From positions 248,001-312,000 of the forward strand of contig JAEBUN010000027.1 of assembly GCA_023014365.1 (NCBI GenBank): 64,000 nucleotides of DNA, in the 5' to 3' direction. Of the stretch, positions 1 to 11,489 are shown one piece after another (the stretch's first letter is position 1; each line of letters begins with the position of its first letter). The notes under the pieces were generated by a model. The model saw only the letters and a program-made list of their open reading frames with translations, searched no databases and was not told the origin of the DNA. The position numbers were made by a program, and so were the translations under genes. Source of the DNA: Lepiota brunneoincarnata. Taxonomy: Eukaryota; Basidiomycota; Agaricomycetes; Agaricales; Agaricaceae.

Positions 1-1024
1 TTTGTGTTGCAATAGCATAGCCTTTGCCCTGGTGATCTAGGTCCTTGAACTCACAAGTCCAGAACAGAATGAGGTTAGGGATCAAATTTTCCCAAATGAG
101 GTGCATGAAGTCAAATGGGAATGAAGATGGGAATGAGAGCGAGGATATGGTACTGAGGATCGGTATCCCTTTGATGCCATATCGTTTGGCGAGTTCCTCA
201 TGTACGGTGTTACTGGGGGCCATTTCCACAGCGCAGGCTTGCTCTAAAAACTCCTTGTGAGTGTGAATGGGGAGGTCGGACGGGTTGTATTGAAGGGGAT
301 TTGCTTCGGGAAGCTTATCTCATCGAAGAGGGACGTAGTAAGTGCAAGAGTGTGAGCATATCCCTTTGATGTTGCAGATATGGCACGGACTAATACCATT
401 CTGCCCTTTCATGCGTGTGATCAGAGCCATGGCCGGAATGTCACCAAATGCTATGATGAGATAGGCATGAAGTGAGAATAACAATTGACTGATGGCATCG
501 AAAGCTTTGACGCCTATTTCAAGCTGAATGAGTTCTTGAGCAAGTGGCCAGCAGAATGAATCCCAATCCCAAGGCTTTTTTGGACCTGGGACTGTACCAA
601 CATGAATGTGGTAATGTTTCTGAAAACGTATTTTGGGGGGTAGATTGTAATTGATGAGGAGGATGGGCCAGCATGTCTTATCACGCTGTTTGAATGGAGC
701 AAAGCCGTCCGTTGAAAGACCGAGGGCGATGTCGCGCTCATCGGAGAAAAAGAACATGGGATGACTTGTGTCAGGGATGAGAGTATTGAGCAAGGACTGA
801 TAATGGAAACCATCGAATATGTCCTTAATGATGCCAGACTTGTGAATGTGTTCACCCCGATAACGCATCTTTTGCGTGTGTGGGGTTTGCTGACATAGCT
901 CATAGGCAAGGGATGAGGGGAAGGTACCCGAATGTCTTGCGTGGCTTTCCATTAGTTGTGTATCGCAATTCCTTGCAGTTGGGGCATTCAGTGAGGTCTT
1001 CATATGGCCCAACAAAGCAAACAC
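1..1024 (-). pseudogene. Plavaka-type (Tnp2 family) DNA transposase core, partial
   Basis: This is the catalytic region of a Tnp2/Plavaka transposase (CMC superfamily of cut-and-paste DNA transposons), read leftwards and running off the window edge. Seen: KMRYRGEHIH, then DIALGLSTDGFAPFKQR, TCWPILLINYNLPP, PGPKKPWDWDSF, LEIGVKAFDA, AYLIIAFGDIPA and a zinc-binding stretch PCHICNIKG, in the order expected for the family. After an in-frame TGA at 320-322, homology continues in the same frame with YNPSDLPIHTHKEFL, ILSTISSLSFPSSFPFDFMH and LIPNLILFWTCEFK down to base 1. The stop directly follows a CGA arginine codon and is probably a mutated CGA. The element is therefore a decayed copy; its C-terminus and terminal repeat lie outside the window. 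The family assignment is confident; activity is unlikely. Confidence 0.88.
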
Positions 1025-2195
1025 AGCTGTTTATACAACAGCTGTATTGTATGGGCTGAAATCCAGACAGGGATCAAATGCGCTTCTTGGTCATTTTCAG
1101 GCTGACCTGATTGCTGCCTGGAAAAGCTTTACGGAGTCGACTAAAGGTGCGCTCAGTTATGTGGTCCTCCACCTTGAGCGTATAGCTACAAAGCAGATTA
1201 AGGTCCGAATCCCCCAAAGCATTCGCATCTGAAGTATTGTTAGCAAGGCAGGTGATTCATGAAGCAAGGACAAACCTGTGGATGTGGACGCCGCTTCATG
1301 CTCAAATTTTTCACCAAGCATGTCCCAAGAGGAAATGCCAGCTACCTCAGACCCCACAAACAAACCGTCATCTTCGTCAACCTTGCTGTCTTCATCGTTC
1401 TCACAGGTTTCATCACTCTCGCAGGCTTCATCGCTCTCGCAGGCCTCAGGCTGGGAAGCTTCAGGCTCAGCTCCGGCAGCACCACCAAATCCCTCATCTT
1501 CACTGTCGGTATCATTCCTATAGGCAGGCCCAGAACCATCATCTTGCAGGTGGCCATTTCCCCATTGCTGCTCCATCACGCGCCTGATTCTATCCACAAA
1601 CCTGTCTAACTGGCGCGTAGATGGCAATATATCAGGGAAGTTATCATCATGATTTTGTTCTAGTGCAGGGAGGGGTTCTGTGAGGTCCATATCGGCTTGA
1701 GAGGTAGGAAATTTCTCAGGAGGTTGGTACACCTTGGGTTGGGCTGCCTTAATCTGCTTGCGGCTGCCATCCTGGTCAGAAATGGATTGCAACTGCTTTT
1801 TGGAGTCTCTCTTCCGGTGGTCCTGAGGCGGAATTTGGGAATGTCAGAGATTGGGGGGGAAGGAAGTGTGTCCCAGCTGTTCTTGCTCTGCCAGGACACT
1901 CACTCTGAGTGATGTCTTTCCACGGCCGTTCAAATGGTTTCGTTTCGTAGCATGTGTTACAAGCAGGCCACAACTGCAGGTGCAGAGGACAGACATGGTC
2001 AGAGTAGAGAGACAAAAAGCACGATAGCACAGCCCAGTGGACTTTCTCTGCCGATGTGGAATAACTCATACAGGGATGCGTGAGACATTTTAACAAGCAT
2101 ATATTACTCATTGCAAGGAGCACTTCTACAGAATGGGAGGGTGTGGATAAGGAATCGGTATGTGAAGGTAGGATGTCTGGCCTAACATCCACCAA
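1025..2195 (-). pseudogene. Probable N-terminal part of the Plavaka transposase gene
   Basis: Upstream (higher coordinates) of the Tnp2 core, open frames at 1157-1792 and 1776-2195 encode a proline-, glutamate- and aspartate-rich region with imperfect repeats of ACESDE-type units, followed by tryptophan- and leucine-containing sequence. Plavaka proteins usually have such an acidic, low-conservation N-terminal third before the Tnp2 domain. A CPLHLQLWPACNTCYE stretch near 1990 could be the remains of the N-terminal zinc finger. The frames do not join without shifts, so either unrecognised introns or decay separate them. The plus-strand frames across the same bases are antisense shadows. Assignment rests on position and composition rather than on catalytic motifs. 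Confidence 0.45.
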
Positions 2196-2263
2196 TCCAG
2201 AGAGTAGTACGCGTCACTGTACACAATGATTGCACACAGTAAGTTTGAGAGCTCTCAGTTAGC

Positions 2264-2344
2264 GTCTGAGGAGATCCTCAGACGGTACCCAAGAGGTGTC
2301 GCAGTAACAAGCCTCTGTGCTTACATCTGAGGAGATCCTCAGAT
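2264..2344. repeat. Two copies of a 20-bp dyad repeat (left cluster)
   Basis: Near-palindromic units gtctgaggagatcctcagac (2264-2283) and atctgaggagatcctcagat (2325-2344) sit 61 bp apart. The same motif recurs three times at 5598-5716 and twice, inverted, at 6028-6098, flanking the gene at 2870-5575. The consensus is GTCYNNGGAGATCCNNAGAC. Such clusters are typical of transposase-binding subterminal repeats, but a role as transcriptional operator sites cannot be excluded. Confidence 0.8.
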
Positions 2345-2869
2345 GGTAGTCACAGATTGGCGTCTAGCTTCTATGACGGAGTAACATCTGTGCTGAGTGT
2401 CAGTATATGAGAGTTTGACCTTCGTAATACTCACCTCGTCCATTAAACAGGTTCCAGGCAGTTAAGCACAACAGAGATGATGGTGGAAAGCAACGCGTGA
2501 AGGAAACAGGCTGATTGATTATGGTCACCTGACCCTTTTTTCCCACGCCCTCTAACCATCCTCGTCCTGAGTGAACTGGAACAAGAGATGCGAATGTCCC
2601 TGATCCATAGATGATGGGACAGGGGGTGACCATAGAACTAGGAGGAACAGCTTTACGGGTGTATAGGTCAGGCCGTTGGCTTCGGCGTGTGTGTAACATC
2701 ACCGACTATTCGAGACACTCATTCAACTTGCCTGGTGGAGATTAAACATATATATTGACTTGTGATTCCAGCTACTTCAGTATTTACATGACACTATTCC
2801 AGCAAAAAAAAAAAGACAAATCTACCGATGGGCACTAGGGGGACTGAACTTGTTGATAAATTCCCTGGA
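2345..2869. other. No gene recognised
   Basis: This is the 3' flank of the minus-strand gene that ends at 2870. It contains only short, unconvincing open frames and a poly-A tract near 2803. No repeat, RNA gene or domain is evident. Confidence 0.5.
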
Positions 2870-5575
2870 TCATTCTTCGAGGACTTTCATTGCTCTTTGT
2901 CCTTCAGGGGCACCTCTCAGCCGCTGGCGCCAAATTGATGGGGTCCAAGGAAATCCCATCTTCTCATCCTCGCAGGCTCCCGTCACACAGGCCACTTGTC
3001 TGTTGTAGAGATTGTCCATCCGGTCAGACCAACATCCCAAATCTTCACCTGATCCCTCGTAAAGGTGTGTCAAGGGAAACCATGACACTTTTCTTTTGTC
3101 CTTGCCTCGACCTGAAGATCACAGTCAGTGGCACATTAAATATGAATGGAATAAGAACTCAGACCTGTGTATGAGACATATAACCCACAGATTACATCTA
3201 ACTCATCCTGGCTTAATTCGTCATCCAAAAACTCATTCCCTGCCGCATCCATAACAGAATACATGGGCGAACCATCATGATATTTGCCTGATGGGCCAGA
3301 TAGGGTATCCTGTATACCAATGGTGTCAAGGGCGATGTGACGAACGAAGCCCCCATGCAACAATGCTGCTCGACCACGATACTGCTTCAGAATGATCTGA
3401 CACTGCTGATGGTAGAATTCATAGTCCGTCTTAGTGAACTTGTGGTCTAGCAGACGAAGCGGGACTGATACTGGTCGAGGCAGCACCCCTGTGGGAAGGG
3501 CCCTGAGGGAAGCGGCAGATTGAAGCGTGCGGAAACGTGTCCCAGCCATTACCAACTCCAGCACCATGTCTTTCTCCTTAATGTCGCTCACCATCCTGCA
3601 AATGGAAAGAGCAGCTGTTGCAGTATACACAGCAAGTTTCCAGGGCACAGTGGACTCCGATCCGAAATCAAACATGTACATCTGATCAGTTGAGTTGGCT
3701 ACAACTTGAATGAATTTCAACCAGCGCGAGTTTATCAAGGTGTGAGGATTGGGGTCAGCTAAGTCCCACTCTTGGATATGTGGCTGTGGGGGAAGCTTCT
3801 CGGAAAAACAGGCAAGAAACTTTAAACATCTTTGACCCAATGGTGTGGGGAAAAACAGACTCTCCAAAGGTGTCCATGTAATCCCCAAAGTGTGAATCAA
3901 GCTCCTCCCATTCACAGGTCCAACCACGGTGTCGTTCTCACTCAGGTCTGCAGGGACTGTGAAGCCGAACTGGGTATAAAGGATCTCCAAAGTTGCACAC
4001 TGCAAATTGTCGGCTACAAATTGGTCACTGTCTGCCAGATGTGTTGATACAGGAGCGAGTTGTGTAGACTGCTCAACTTCCAGCACCTCCCCCCAAGGAA
4101 TTTTGGCTGTGCTCACAGGAGCCTGACTTTGGTCTCCCCCCCTCTGAAGCATCTCAACTGGGCTCACAGCAATCTCCTGGATTTCATGCGTGTCTTCATT
4201 GTCACTATCCTCCTTATCCTTCCCCCACTCTGTGCAACAGTGCCACTCATTGAAAACAGCGTCATATCGTTTCTGCTCTGGGCTGTATTCCGCAAGCGTA
4301 CTCTCTCGTTCATCTCTCCTCACAAGTTGTCGTGTAAACTTGGTGGGATCATCAAAATCCCAATCCCAGACAAAGACAGGTGCACTAGTAGTGGGTGGGT
4401 TCCTCTCTCGGTTCTCCCATTTTTGACGATCTAGTGGAGTTCCTCTTTCTTTATGCTTAGCAACAGTGGCCGCACGTTCTTGGAAGAATGGTTCCCAAAT
4501 ATTTCTCCCGGACTTGGTGTGCTCCATTCTCACCGTTCCTCCCTTGGAGAGGTACACACGAGCGTCCGGTAAGCTTCCATCTGTGGGCTCATCGATTTCC
4601 ATATTGTAATCGTCATCTGGTGGTTGTGGTTGGAAAGAGTCTGATTCCCATGGCATAAACTCATCACTGGTGTCAACGTCGGAAGATGGGAGTGGCCGTT
4701 CATGGGGTACATCAGAAAATGCGACGAGCGGCCAGTGGTCAGTAGCAGGGAAGTGAGGTGGTCTTGCAATCCAAGTGGTCGCCAGCTGAAGTTCATGGGC
4801 ACTTGGTGCAGGATACGAGGGATCCGTTGTAAGACTCCAACGGTACCATACAGGGACACCAATATTCATGAAATATGCAGGACTTGGCTGCAATGGCTGG
4901 GGCAGGAGATGGAGAATCACGCCTGCTCGGTTTATATCCCAGTATCTCTGCAACAGAGGTGCCGTCCGGAGGCTATCGAGCAGCGCCTGATTGAACTTGC
5001 ATGCCATTGCGACCTGAACAACCCATTTCGCGGGTGTGATTCCCTCATGATAGCCAGGGTCAACGATCTTGTGGATTTGCCAGTGAAGTAAGCCTAGCCA
5101 AATACTAAACCAGTCGCGTGCTTTGGTAGCGAGATGCCAGTGCACGCGATTCCGTGCCATGTTTTTCGTGATACCCGAAACTAGAAGGGGCAAATGGACG
5201 AACAAAACTCAGGCCGTTCTCAGCCTTCAGAATTCCTATGACCTCATCCAGACTCTTCTCGATTGCTAGCCACTGCGAAACAACCCATTCTGGCAAGCTG
5301 AATCCATCTGGGTTTGTGTGGGTAAATTTCTGTGGGATATGAGCCAGCGACTCTACCAATACACCGCTGTAAGCCACAGGCATGGTGGGGATGCAGCTCA
5401 ACCACTCTGTTTGTGCAGTCCACCATCGTGGTTGCTGGAAATTGTCGGCTGTCGAGGTACCTAGCACAAATGTATGAAAGCCCTCATATGTATTATCCTC
5501 CACCAGTGTGAGGTCGCGCTGGCTGTTGGGTGAATAGAAGGTGTCACCATTCATGATGGTGACTTGTCCTGACAT
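2870..5575 (-). pseudogene. Agaricomycete-specific TE-associated protein, frameshifted
   Basis: This is a large gene of a family seen repeatedly in mushroom genomes near transposons; its function is unknown. Reading from ATG 5575: an N-terminal region with PRWWTAQTEWLS, YSGVLVESLAHIPQKFT, LPEWVVSQWLAIEKSLDEV; then KARDWFSIWLGLLHW; a central acidic part with NIWEPFFQERAATVAKHKE, RERNPP and EYSPEQKRYDAVFNEW; and a C-terminal half. A 53-nt GT-AG intron (3112-3164) joins CGLYVSYTG to RGKDKRKVSWFPL in the last exon (2870-3111), which ends EGSGEDLGCWSD...WRQRLRG. The reading frame changes by one around 5120-5150 without a possible intron, so this copy is broken or carries a sequencing error. The dyad repeats lie directly upstream of the start and about 0.5 kb beyond the stop, suggesting it belongs to a mobile unit with them. 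Confidence 0.75.
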
Positions 5576-5597
5576 GATGGATATCCTGCCAGACAAT

Positions 5598-5716
5598 GTC
5601 CAAGGAGATCCTCAGACAAACGCTGGTAGAAATATTTCAAACTCTTCGTCCAGGGAGATCCTCAGACGAAAGCTCTGGTGTTGACTTGAACCACACGTCC
5701 GAGGAGATCCTCAGAC
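5598..5716. repeat. Three copies of the 20-bp dyad repeat (right cluster)
   Basis: Units at 5598-5617, 5648-5667 and 5697-5716 share the core ggagatcctcagac and are spaced 50 and 49 bp apart. They lie immediately upstream of the start codon of the gene at 2870-5575, so they occupy its promoter or 5' leader. The regular spacing of about five helical turns is notable. Confidence 0.8.
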
Positions 5717-6027
5717 AAGGGTTCCAAGCTTAGGGTGTCAGGTGAAGCAGTGATACCTATTAAGAAATTAGTCAAATAAAATGAGGAGTGGTTTCTTAAC
5801 TTATGCTAACGTGTGCCCGCGGTTGCCGACTTGGGGGGAAGCTGTGGTGGTGGTTGCTTGGGACTCTAATGGATCACAGCATCGACGGATCAGGTACATC
5901 ACCTGACCTCCAACAAATTTCTCGTCGCGTGATGCTAACAGTGAGTATGCCAACACCTCATCGCTGTAACTTCGACTCAATCGTTGGAACAACCCAACAA
6001 CCTACACTCGTCTTTAGAGTTGTAGCG

Positions 6028-6098
6028 GTCTTTGAATCTCCGAAGACCTCTGCTCCTCATTATGGCCTTGGGATGACGGTCTTTGGATCTCCAAAGAT
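6028..6098. repeat. Two diverged dyad repeats in inverted orientation
   Basis: Units gtctttgaatctccgaagac (6028-6047) and gtctttggatctccaaagat (6079-6098) are 51 bp apart. Read on the minus strand they fit the same consensus as the 2264 and 5598 clusters, with TTC or TTT in the variable arms. They may mark the other end of the same mobile unit. Confidence 0.6.
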
Positions 6099-7261
6099 CT
6101 TTCTACTCCCCTGGCATGGCTTTGTGACGATGATCTGTATACGTGAAGAGTATGATGCAACAGTATCCCAAGGAAACAGATCTTGGATTTTTGCACCGCC
6201 ATACACCATTCTGGCCCGACTCTCAGTACGCTTGTATCATTCTTACATTTACCTATTTGGTGCAGAAATGCCTACTATATTTCCACACGGAGAAACCGTC
6301 TTCTTGGGCAAGGCACATCCGCCTATCATACACAAGGATGTGGCTTCAGATCTATAGTATAATCTGGGAGAGATTGAGAGAATGCCGAGTGGAGACGACC
6401 ACAGGCACCTTGTACCCCTGATGTCTTAAGTTGCCTTGACCGGGAGGATTAAGTGTAGCAAGAAGGAACGCTGGAGGAAGATGGAAACTACATGGCAACA
6501 TAACTCTCTTGTAAGCCAGATCTGCAGGCTTACACAAACACACCTCGACATACTTGGACTGGTACCGTGATGCCTGCACCACTACACTAGCCTGGCTCGA
6601 TTCACGCTCAACACGACTTACACGTACACGGCTGAACTATACAAGTACCAAGGCATGCATTCAACACAAATTTCTTCATTTTTACCATCTCTTTTTGTCT
6701 TCCCCCCTCCTTGTAGTTTATTCCGCGCCCTTCCAGTTCTGGTCTAATTGTGGTTGATAAAAACCTTCTCTGTGCCTCATTTTCTTCTGCCCCACATCTC
6801 CGAACATACCTTGGACCAGTAGAATAAAAGTAGGACAGATCGTGTCATGCGAATACTCAGTGAATTATTTACTCCACCTTCTCTCGCCCCTCTTCTCCCT
6901 CTATCTCGCCTTGAGGATTAAAGCCCAGCGACTGATGGATACGGTCACGCTCGCGTCCCGACCTGCCTTCCCCTCTCCTCAAGGGGATGAAATGCTTACG
7001 TAGTGGATATGTGATGACTAGCGAAGCAGACATTGCCGATTGATCGAGACCTTATCTGAAAGTGCCAACTCTCGTTGCGGACTACTGGGCACAATTGGAC
7101 ACATCTGTAACTACATACGCATATCCCTCCCAGCTTCTACTGGTCATGATCTTTCCCTGCTCAACTTCTTGGAGACCTTTGTGGGCAACTGTGTTGCCTC
7201 ATGAATCTTGATGTGGATGGTTATTTTAATCTTTCCGAAGGTTAGCTCCCACAAAACCCTG
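6099..7261. other. No gene recognised
   Basis: Only short open frames without recognisable motifs occur here. There is pyrimidine-rich sequence around 6670-6720 and 6870-6910. I see no RNA gene or element end. Confidence 0.45.
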
Positions 7262-8142
7262 CTATGACAATCTACTCACTTTTCTTTTCTTGCAAGATTT
7301 CCTTCCACCACTTTCCCCCAACCCATGCTTACGACCATTTGTGGATGCTACGCTACCAGCAATGGTACTATTGCTTCTGTCTGTAGCTGCTGCAGTCTTG
7401 GTCGTATCGGCACCTCTTGATTCAGTGATGACTGCATTCCCGTGTGTGCTGATACCAGCGTGCCCCCCGTTCACGCTTGCGACAGAATGGTCTGGCACCT
7501 GCCTGATAACTATGGAGCTTCTCAGTGAAGTGGGGCATTGTAGGTCAAGCTGTCTCACCTTCCGCCTTGGCTGACGCATTTTTGGAGCAGTTGTCTTCTT
7601 TCCTTGCGAGCATGGAAACTTGTCCCAATTGTCAGCTATTGCCATGGTAAGTACATTTGGTACTCCTACCATTTCCACTGGCCTGGGCGATAGCGTTGAC
7701 ATAATTCTTCACAGCCTGCTGGCATAGCTCTGGTAGGTTGGGATGCAGAACTCCCACCATGTCCCAATGCGCAAGTTGGTTAGAGCAGTCGCATACCCCA
7801 GGCATCCGCTCACGTGATTCAGTCGATGGTTGAGTCTTGATTGAAGGCCCAGGCGACGGTCCACACGATTCGGTTGATGATTCAGTTTCGGTTGTCGACC
7901 CAGGTGACAATATTGAAGCTCCTTGACAAGGACTAGCTCCACGGCTATGTGTGTTGGGTGAAAGGACCATTGTCAGTGATAACTGGATTCACTGACACAT
8001 CGTACTGCTCATTTATATATGCACAAAGGCTCGACGAAGGGCTACCCGGCTTGCCTGACTCAGTGAGACCGGTGGTACCCATAGCCTGGATACACCCCGA
8101 GCGACAAACATTGGTGGTAGCAGGATCCAGCACTGCAGTCAA
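7262..8142 (-). CDS. Possible small hypothetical gene, unrecognised
   Basis: Three consecutive minus-strand open frames (7945-8142, 7632-7970, 7262-7702) could be exons of one gene. The middle one has Ser/Thr/Pro-rich repeats (SSTESCGPSPGPS, QPSTESRE) followed by CDCSNQLAHWDMVGVLHPNLP. The last ends in a basic tail, GGRKSCKKRKVSRL, that could act as a nuclear localisation signal. Likely splice signals (gtaggagt near 7655 on the minus strand) are present but not decisive. I do not recognise the family; it may be a transposon-associated ORF or chance. Confidence 0.25.
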
Positions 8143-8581
8143 GCTAATGGATTCAATATCAGTGAGTTATTGCCTCCTAATTCCTTACGTCCTTATTTTA
8201 TATTAGCCAAAACACATGCTCTTGTTCGCCTCAGATTCTCTCCCACCCTGCTATCCCTTAGGACTTTGATCCACCAACGATTCATTGCACCAGGGCACTA
8301 CAAATGGGAGTACAATGTGTGGCCTGTAGGCATTGGTTATCCATGGATGTTGTCACCGATGCACTGCACCAGGGCACCATGCACGTGAATTAGACGTAAT
8401 AGATAATAGACTCATTCCGGTACATCTGACCCATTTTTACCGAGCATGGCTCATGTTCCTGCTCGGTTCCAATGCTCCCCAGCTCACTGCCGGACAATGA
8501 CAAGTTCCTTCACCCGAGTGCCCCCTCCACGTACACTGCCAACGTACCTTCAAGAGGTATTCAATTACAAGTTCAGATAGG

Positions 8582-8588
8582 TATTTAA
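8582..8588 (+). promoter_or_regulatory. TATA-like element upstream of the 8646 gene
   Basis: The sequence tatttaa lies about 60 bp before the ATG at 8646, in an otherwise gene-free stretch (8143-8645). Position and sequence fit a core promoter; there is no other support. Confidence 0.3.
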
Positions 8589-8645
8589 GGATTTCGTGGT
8601 CGAACACTGCTTCCTGCAGTCGCTCACACTTTATTCATAGTGCGT

Positions 8646-10171
8646 ATGGACATGACCAGCACCAAGAAAACCACCAGTGCCTCCAAGAAGCCCACTAGGC
8701 AGACGATCAGCACCACAGGTGGGAAACCCAGCTCCCAGCCGACATCGTCACAGACACCCACCACTGCCACCGCAAAAGCTACAAAAAAACCTACAAGGAA
8801 GGCACCTGCCCCACCAAAAGAGAACAGGATGCCCGCACCACCTCAAGCACAGACCCAAACCCCAAATGATGCCGTCCTGGCCACCCTGCTTGCCAAGGTT
8901 GCAAAACAAGAAGGTAAGTCCATTATTTTCTTTGTACTATCTACACGACTGACATTGTTTAGCAGAGATTGATAAGTTGAAGAAAAGTAGTGCCTCAAAG
9001 GCCAAGGATCAAAATATGAAACAGATCCCTCACCCCCATGGCAGCCTTACAAGGCTTCAAGACAAAATGGGTTTGGAGAACAACAAGCTGCTCTACAACT
9101 ACTATCGAGTAAGTCCTTCCCTCATTTTACTTTCAATGCTAATTTTTGTCACAGACATATATTGGTGATATCCTAGACAACGCATGTATACCACGCAAAG
9201 TTGATTGGAGGCGTCAAGATACCTGCAGGGAAATCCTAAGAGAATAGGATGAGGAAACCCCTGCAGGCGAAAACTAGGTATATACCTAACTTATATAATC
9301 AATATAAATTGGACCAGGCTTAGCCATGATGTCTGGGTGTCACACAAGATCCAGAGTAGTTGAAACGAATGTGGGGAGTGGACATGACAGTCTAGAGTCT
9401 GTAGAAATGAGAGGGAATGAGGGAGGGTTTTATCTGGATAGTGAGGAGTGTAAGCGTTTGAAAGGAGGGATATATAATGCATTGGGGGGGCCAGGGGTGT
9501 CGATAGGGTTGGTGGAGGTACTACTGGGGTGTTTGGAGTGTCCCCTTACAAAGACCCACTTCCCTTAGCCCGGGTCGTAAATATTGTATGTTTATTCTCA
9601 ACCACCTCTAAATCCTGACTGTGAACTACATACACCACACAGGTACATGCTAAGCATCCACAACTTCGACGTTATGAAGGAAACTGGGCTACTCTGGAGA
9701 TCATGAGGACAGTGCTCAAAAACAAAAGGTCCAACAGAAACAGAAGCCTCTGCGCTCTGGACAGCACCCAAGTTCAGGAAGGTGAGGACCATGAGGGTAC
9801 TAACAAGGATCAAAACAGGACCAGAAATGCTCCCGAGCTTGAAGAGCTGGGGATGAGCAGTGGTAAGGGTGCAGGTGAAGAAGGAGCAAGCAGTGATGGG
9901 GGAGAGGCAGGTGGCGATGCTGGGGAAGAGAGGGATACCAATGATGAGGAAGAGAACGGTGCCCATGACGAGGGAGAGAGTGGTGCTGACGATGATGAGG
10001 AGAACAGTGCCAATGATGAGGAAGGGAGTGGCGCCTGATGACAATGAAGAGAATGGTGCTGATGATGAGGAAGAGGGCAGCATCAATGGTGAGGATACTG
10101 GGGTTTTGGTGGGGATGAAGAGAAAAGCAATGGAAAGTGGTGGAAAGATGAAGAGGTTGAGGAGGAAGTAG
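8646..10171 (+). pseudogene. Agaricomycete small nuclear-type hypothetical protein, broken
   Basis: This belongs to a widespread mushroom family of unknown function with a low-complexity Lys/Thr/Pro N-terminus, a conserved centre and a conserved NWAT motif. Exon 1 (8646-8913) encodes the K/T/P-rich region ending LATLLAKVAKQE. Introns 8914-8962 and 9109-9154 have GTAAGT donors. Exon 2 has IPHPHGSLTRLQDKMGL, and exon 3 ends at a TAG near 9246. The next conserved block, HAKHPQLRRYEGNWATLEI with LKNKR, resumes only at about 9642, beyond 390 bp of unrelated sequence. An acidic tail built from imperfect gatgag units follows and shifts frame near 10030 before a basic end MKRLRRK. The stop, the spacer and the frameshift make this a probable pseudogene unless the spacer is a long intron. 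Confidence 0.6.
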
Positions 10172-10619
10172 TACAGATATATTGTTGCCTATTGATCTAG
10201 TAATAGGCAATAATTACACACTTTTCACGCTCACATCTGAGGGGGCTGACCACCTGAACATTCGACTTAAGGCATCTTTTGTAGTCAAGAATGACAACTA
10301 AGACCATCGTCTCTTCCACTGACTAACTAGCATGATTTCCTCCAGAACAGGGGTTGTGATTCCCTTCAGTTTCCTTCCCAGAAAAGGTTGTGATTTTCGT
10401 CAGTTTCCTTCTGAACAAATGTTGTAATCCTTTAAAAACTCGATGTGAATCACAGCCCCTCATGACCTTAAATATAGTGATATTCCTCCATTAAGTGTGG
10501 TAATCAAGTACACTAAGGTGCATAATTACTACATTATCAGTGAATATCCACAACACCAATATCCCTATTTATAGTAGGAATTGACCACACCTTATGCTGG
10601 AATCAGAGGTTGTTTTTCA
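10172..10619. other. No gene recognised
   Basis: AT-rich non-coding sequence with two imperfect direct repeats of a ggttgtgatt...tcagtttccttc unit (10345-10420). No coding signal is seen. Confidence 0.4.
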
Positions 10620-11047
10620 TGACCCCCTGGGTCTCACAGTGCTATCTGTCATGGCACTTTGGGTCCCCTCCACCGAGTCTTGCATTCCCCTTTTTATGAT
10701 CCCTCCTTTATGTTGAAGATATTCTTCAGCCCTCCTGCAGACGCTAATCAAGATGATCTGGCACTATTCGAGGCCATGAGAGAGTACTTTACGTCATTTG
10801 TCACTGCTGGAACACCTTCAGCCAAGAATGGAATCGTATGGGAGGTGCATGGTCAAACATGTTTGCAATTACCAGCAAAGAAGACAAATCACTGATTGTT
10901 GTGTGTGTGGAACAGCCTGTGAGCTCAAATGGTGGAAGTTCTCGCATACTGCTTCGCCCAAATGGGGTGAAGATGGAGCAAATTGGAAATGTGTTGAACA
11001 CTCGATGTGATTTCTGGCACAACCTCAGTCATGAAATGCAAAAGTAG
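10620..11047 (+). pseudogene. Type-B carboxylesterase/lipase C-terminal remnant
   Basis: Two frames carry the C-terminal signature of fungal type-B carboxylesterases (secreted alpha/beta hydrolases). DDLALFEAMREYFTSFVTAG followed by PSAKNGIVWE lies at about 10760-10840, and ILLRPNGVKMEQIGNVLN then RCDFWHNLSHEMQK at 10945-11047, ending in TAG. The first piece is preceded by LGPLHRVLHSPFYD. The catalytic serine and most of the protein are absent, and the two pieces are in different frames, so this is a relic. It is on the opposite strand to the neighbouring membrane-protein copy A. Confidence 0.65.
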
Positions 11048-11489
11048 ACGTCATTAATGTGTAGTACGAATGCTGAGTGAACCTTGCTATGAATATCTCA
11101 GTAAGCAGAGTGACCTACTTGTGAGGATATTGGGTCCCATAAAACAAGTTCGTTCTTTGCCCCTGGTCACTGACATATACCTGTACCTACCATTCCACTC
11201 TAGCTTCATATCAAAAGACTTGTGGAGGTTCTCCCAAGCAAAAGGAAGGTGAGCTTGCATGTTTTGACTGCTTTGTGGGGAAAGCAACAGTACAAGTATG
11301 CTGCTAAGGCTCTTCGGACCACCCCTCAGCTGGTCACAAATTGATACTGTGAGATATTCAAACCCCTGTCTTTGGGCATGTGGGGCTGTTGATCAGTGCT
11401 CCCTGCCAAAGGTCTGGTGTGGCATTGGTTGGCAAGCACCACAGATGCCCAACCTGATACCCCAACACACCCAGAGAGACGAAACACCT

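Noticed and set aside
1237..1609. Two long plus-strand frames, His/Arg- or Ser-rich
   Set aside because: They are antisense reflections of the repetitive acidic N-terminal region of the Plavaka gene.
9598..10210. Minus-strand Ser/Leu-rich hydrophobic frames resembling membrane segments
   Set aside because: They are the antisense of gatgag-rich sequence encoding an acidic tail; the plus-strand frame has family similarity.
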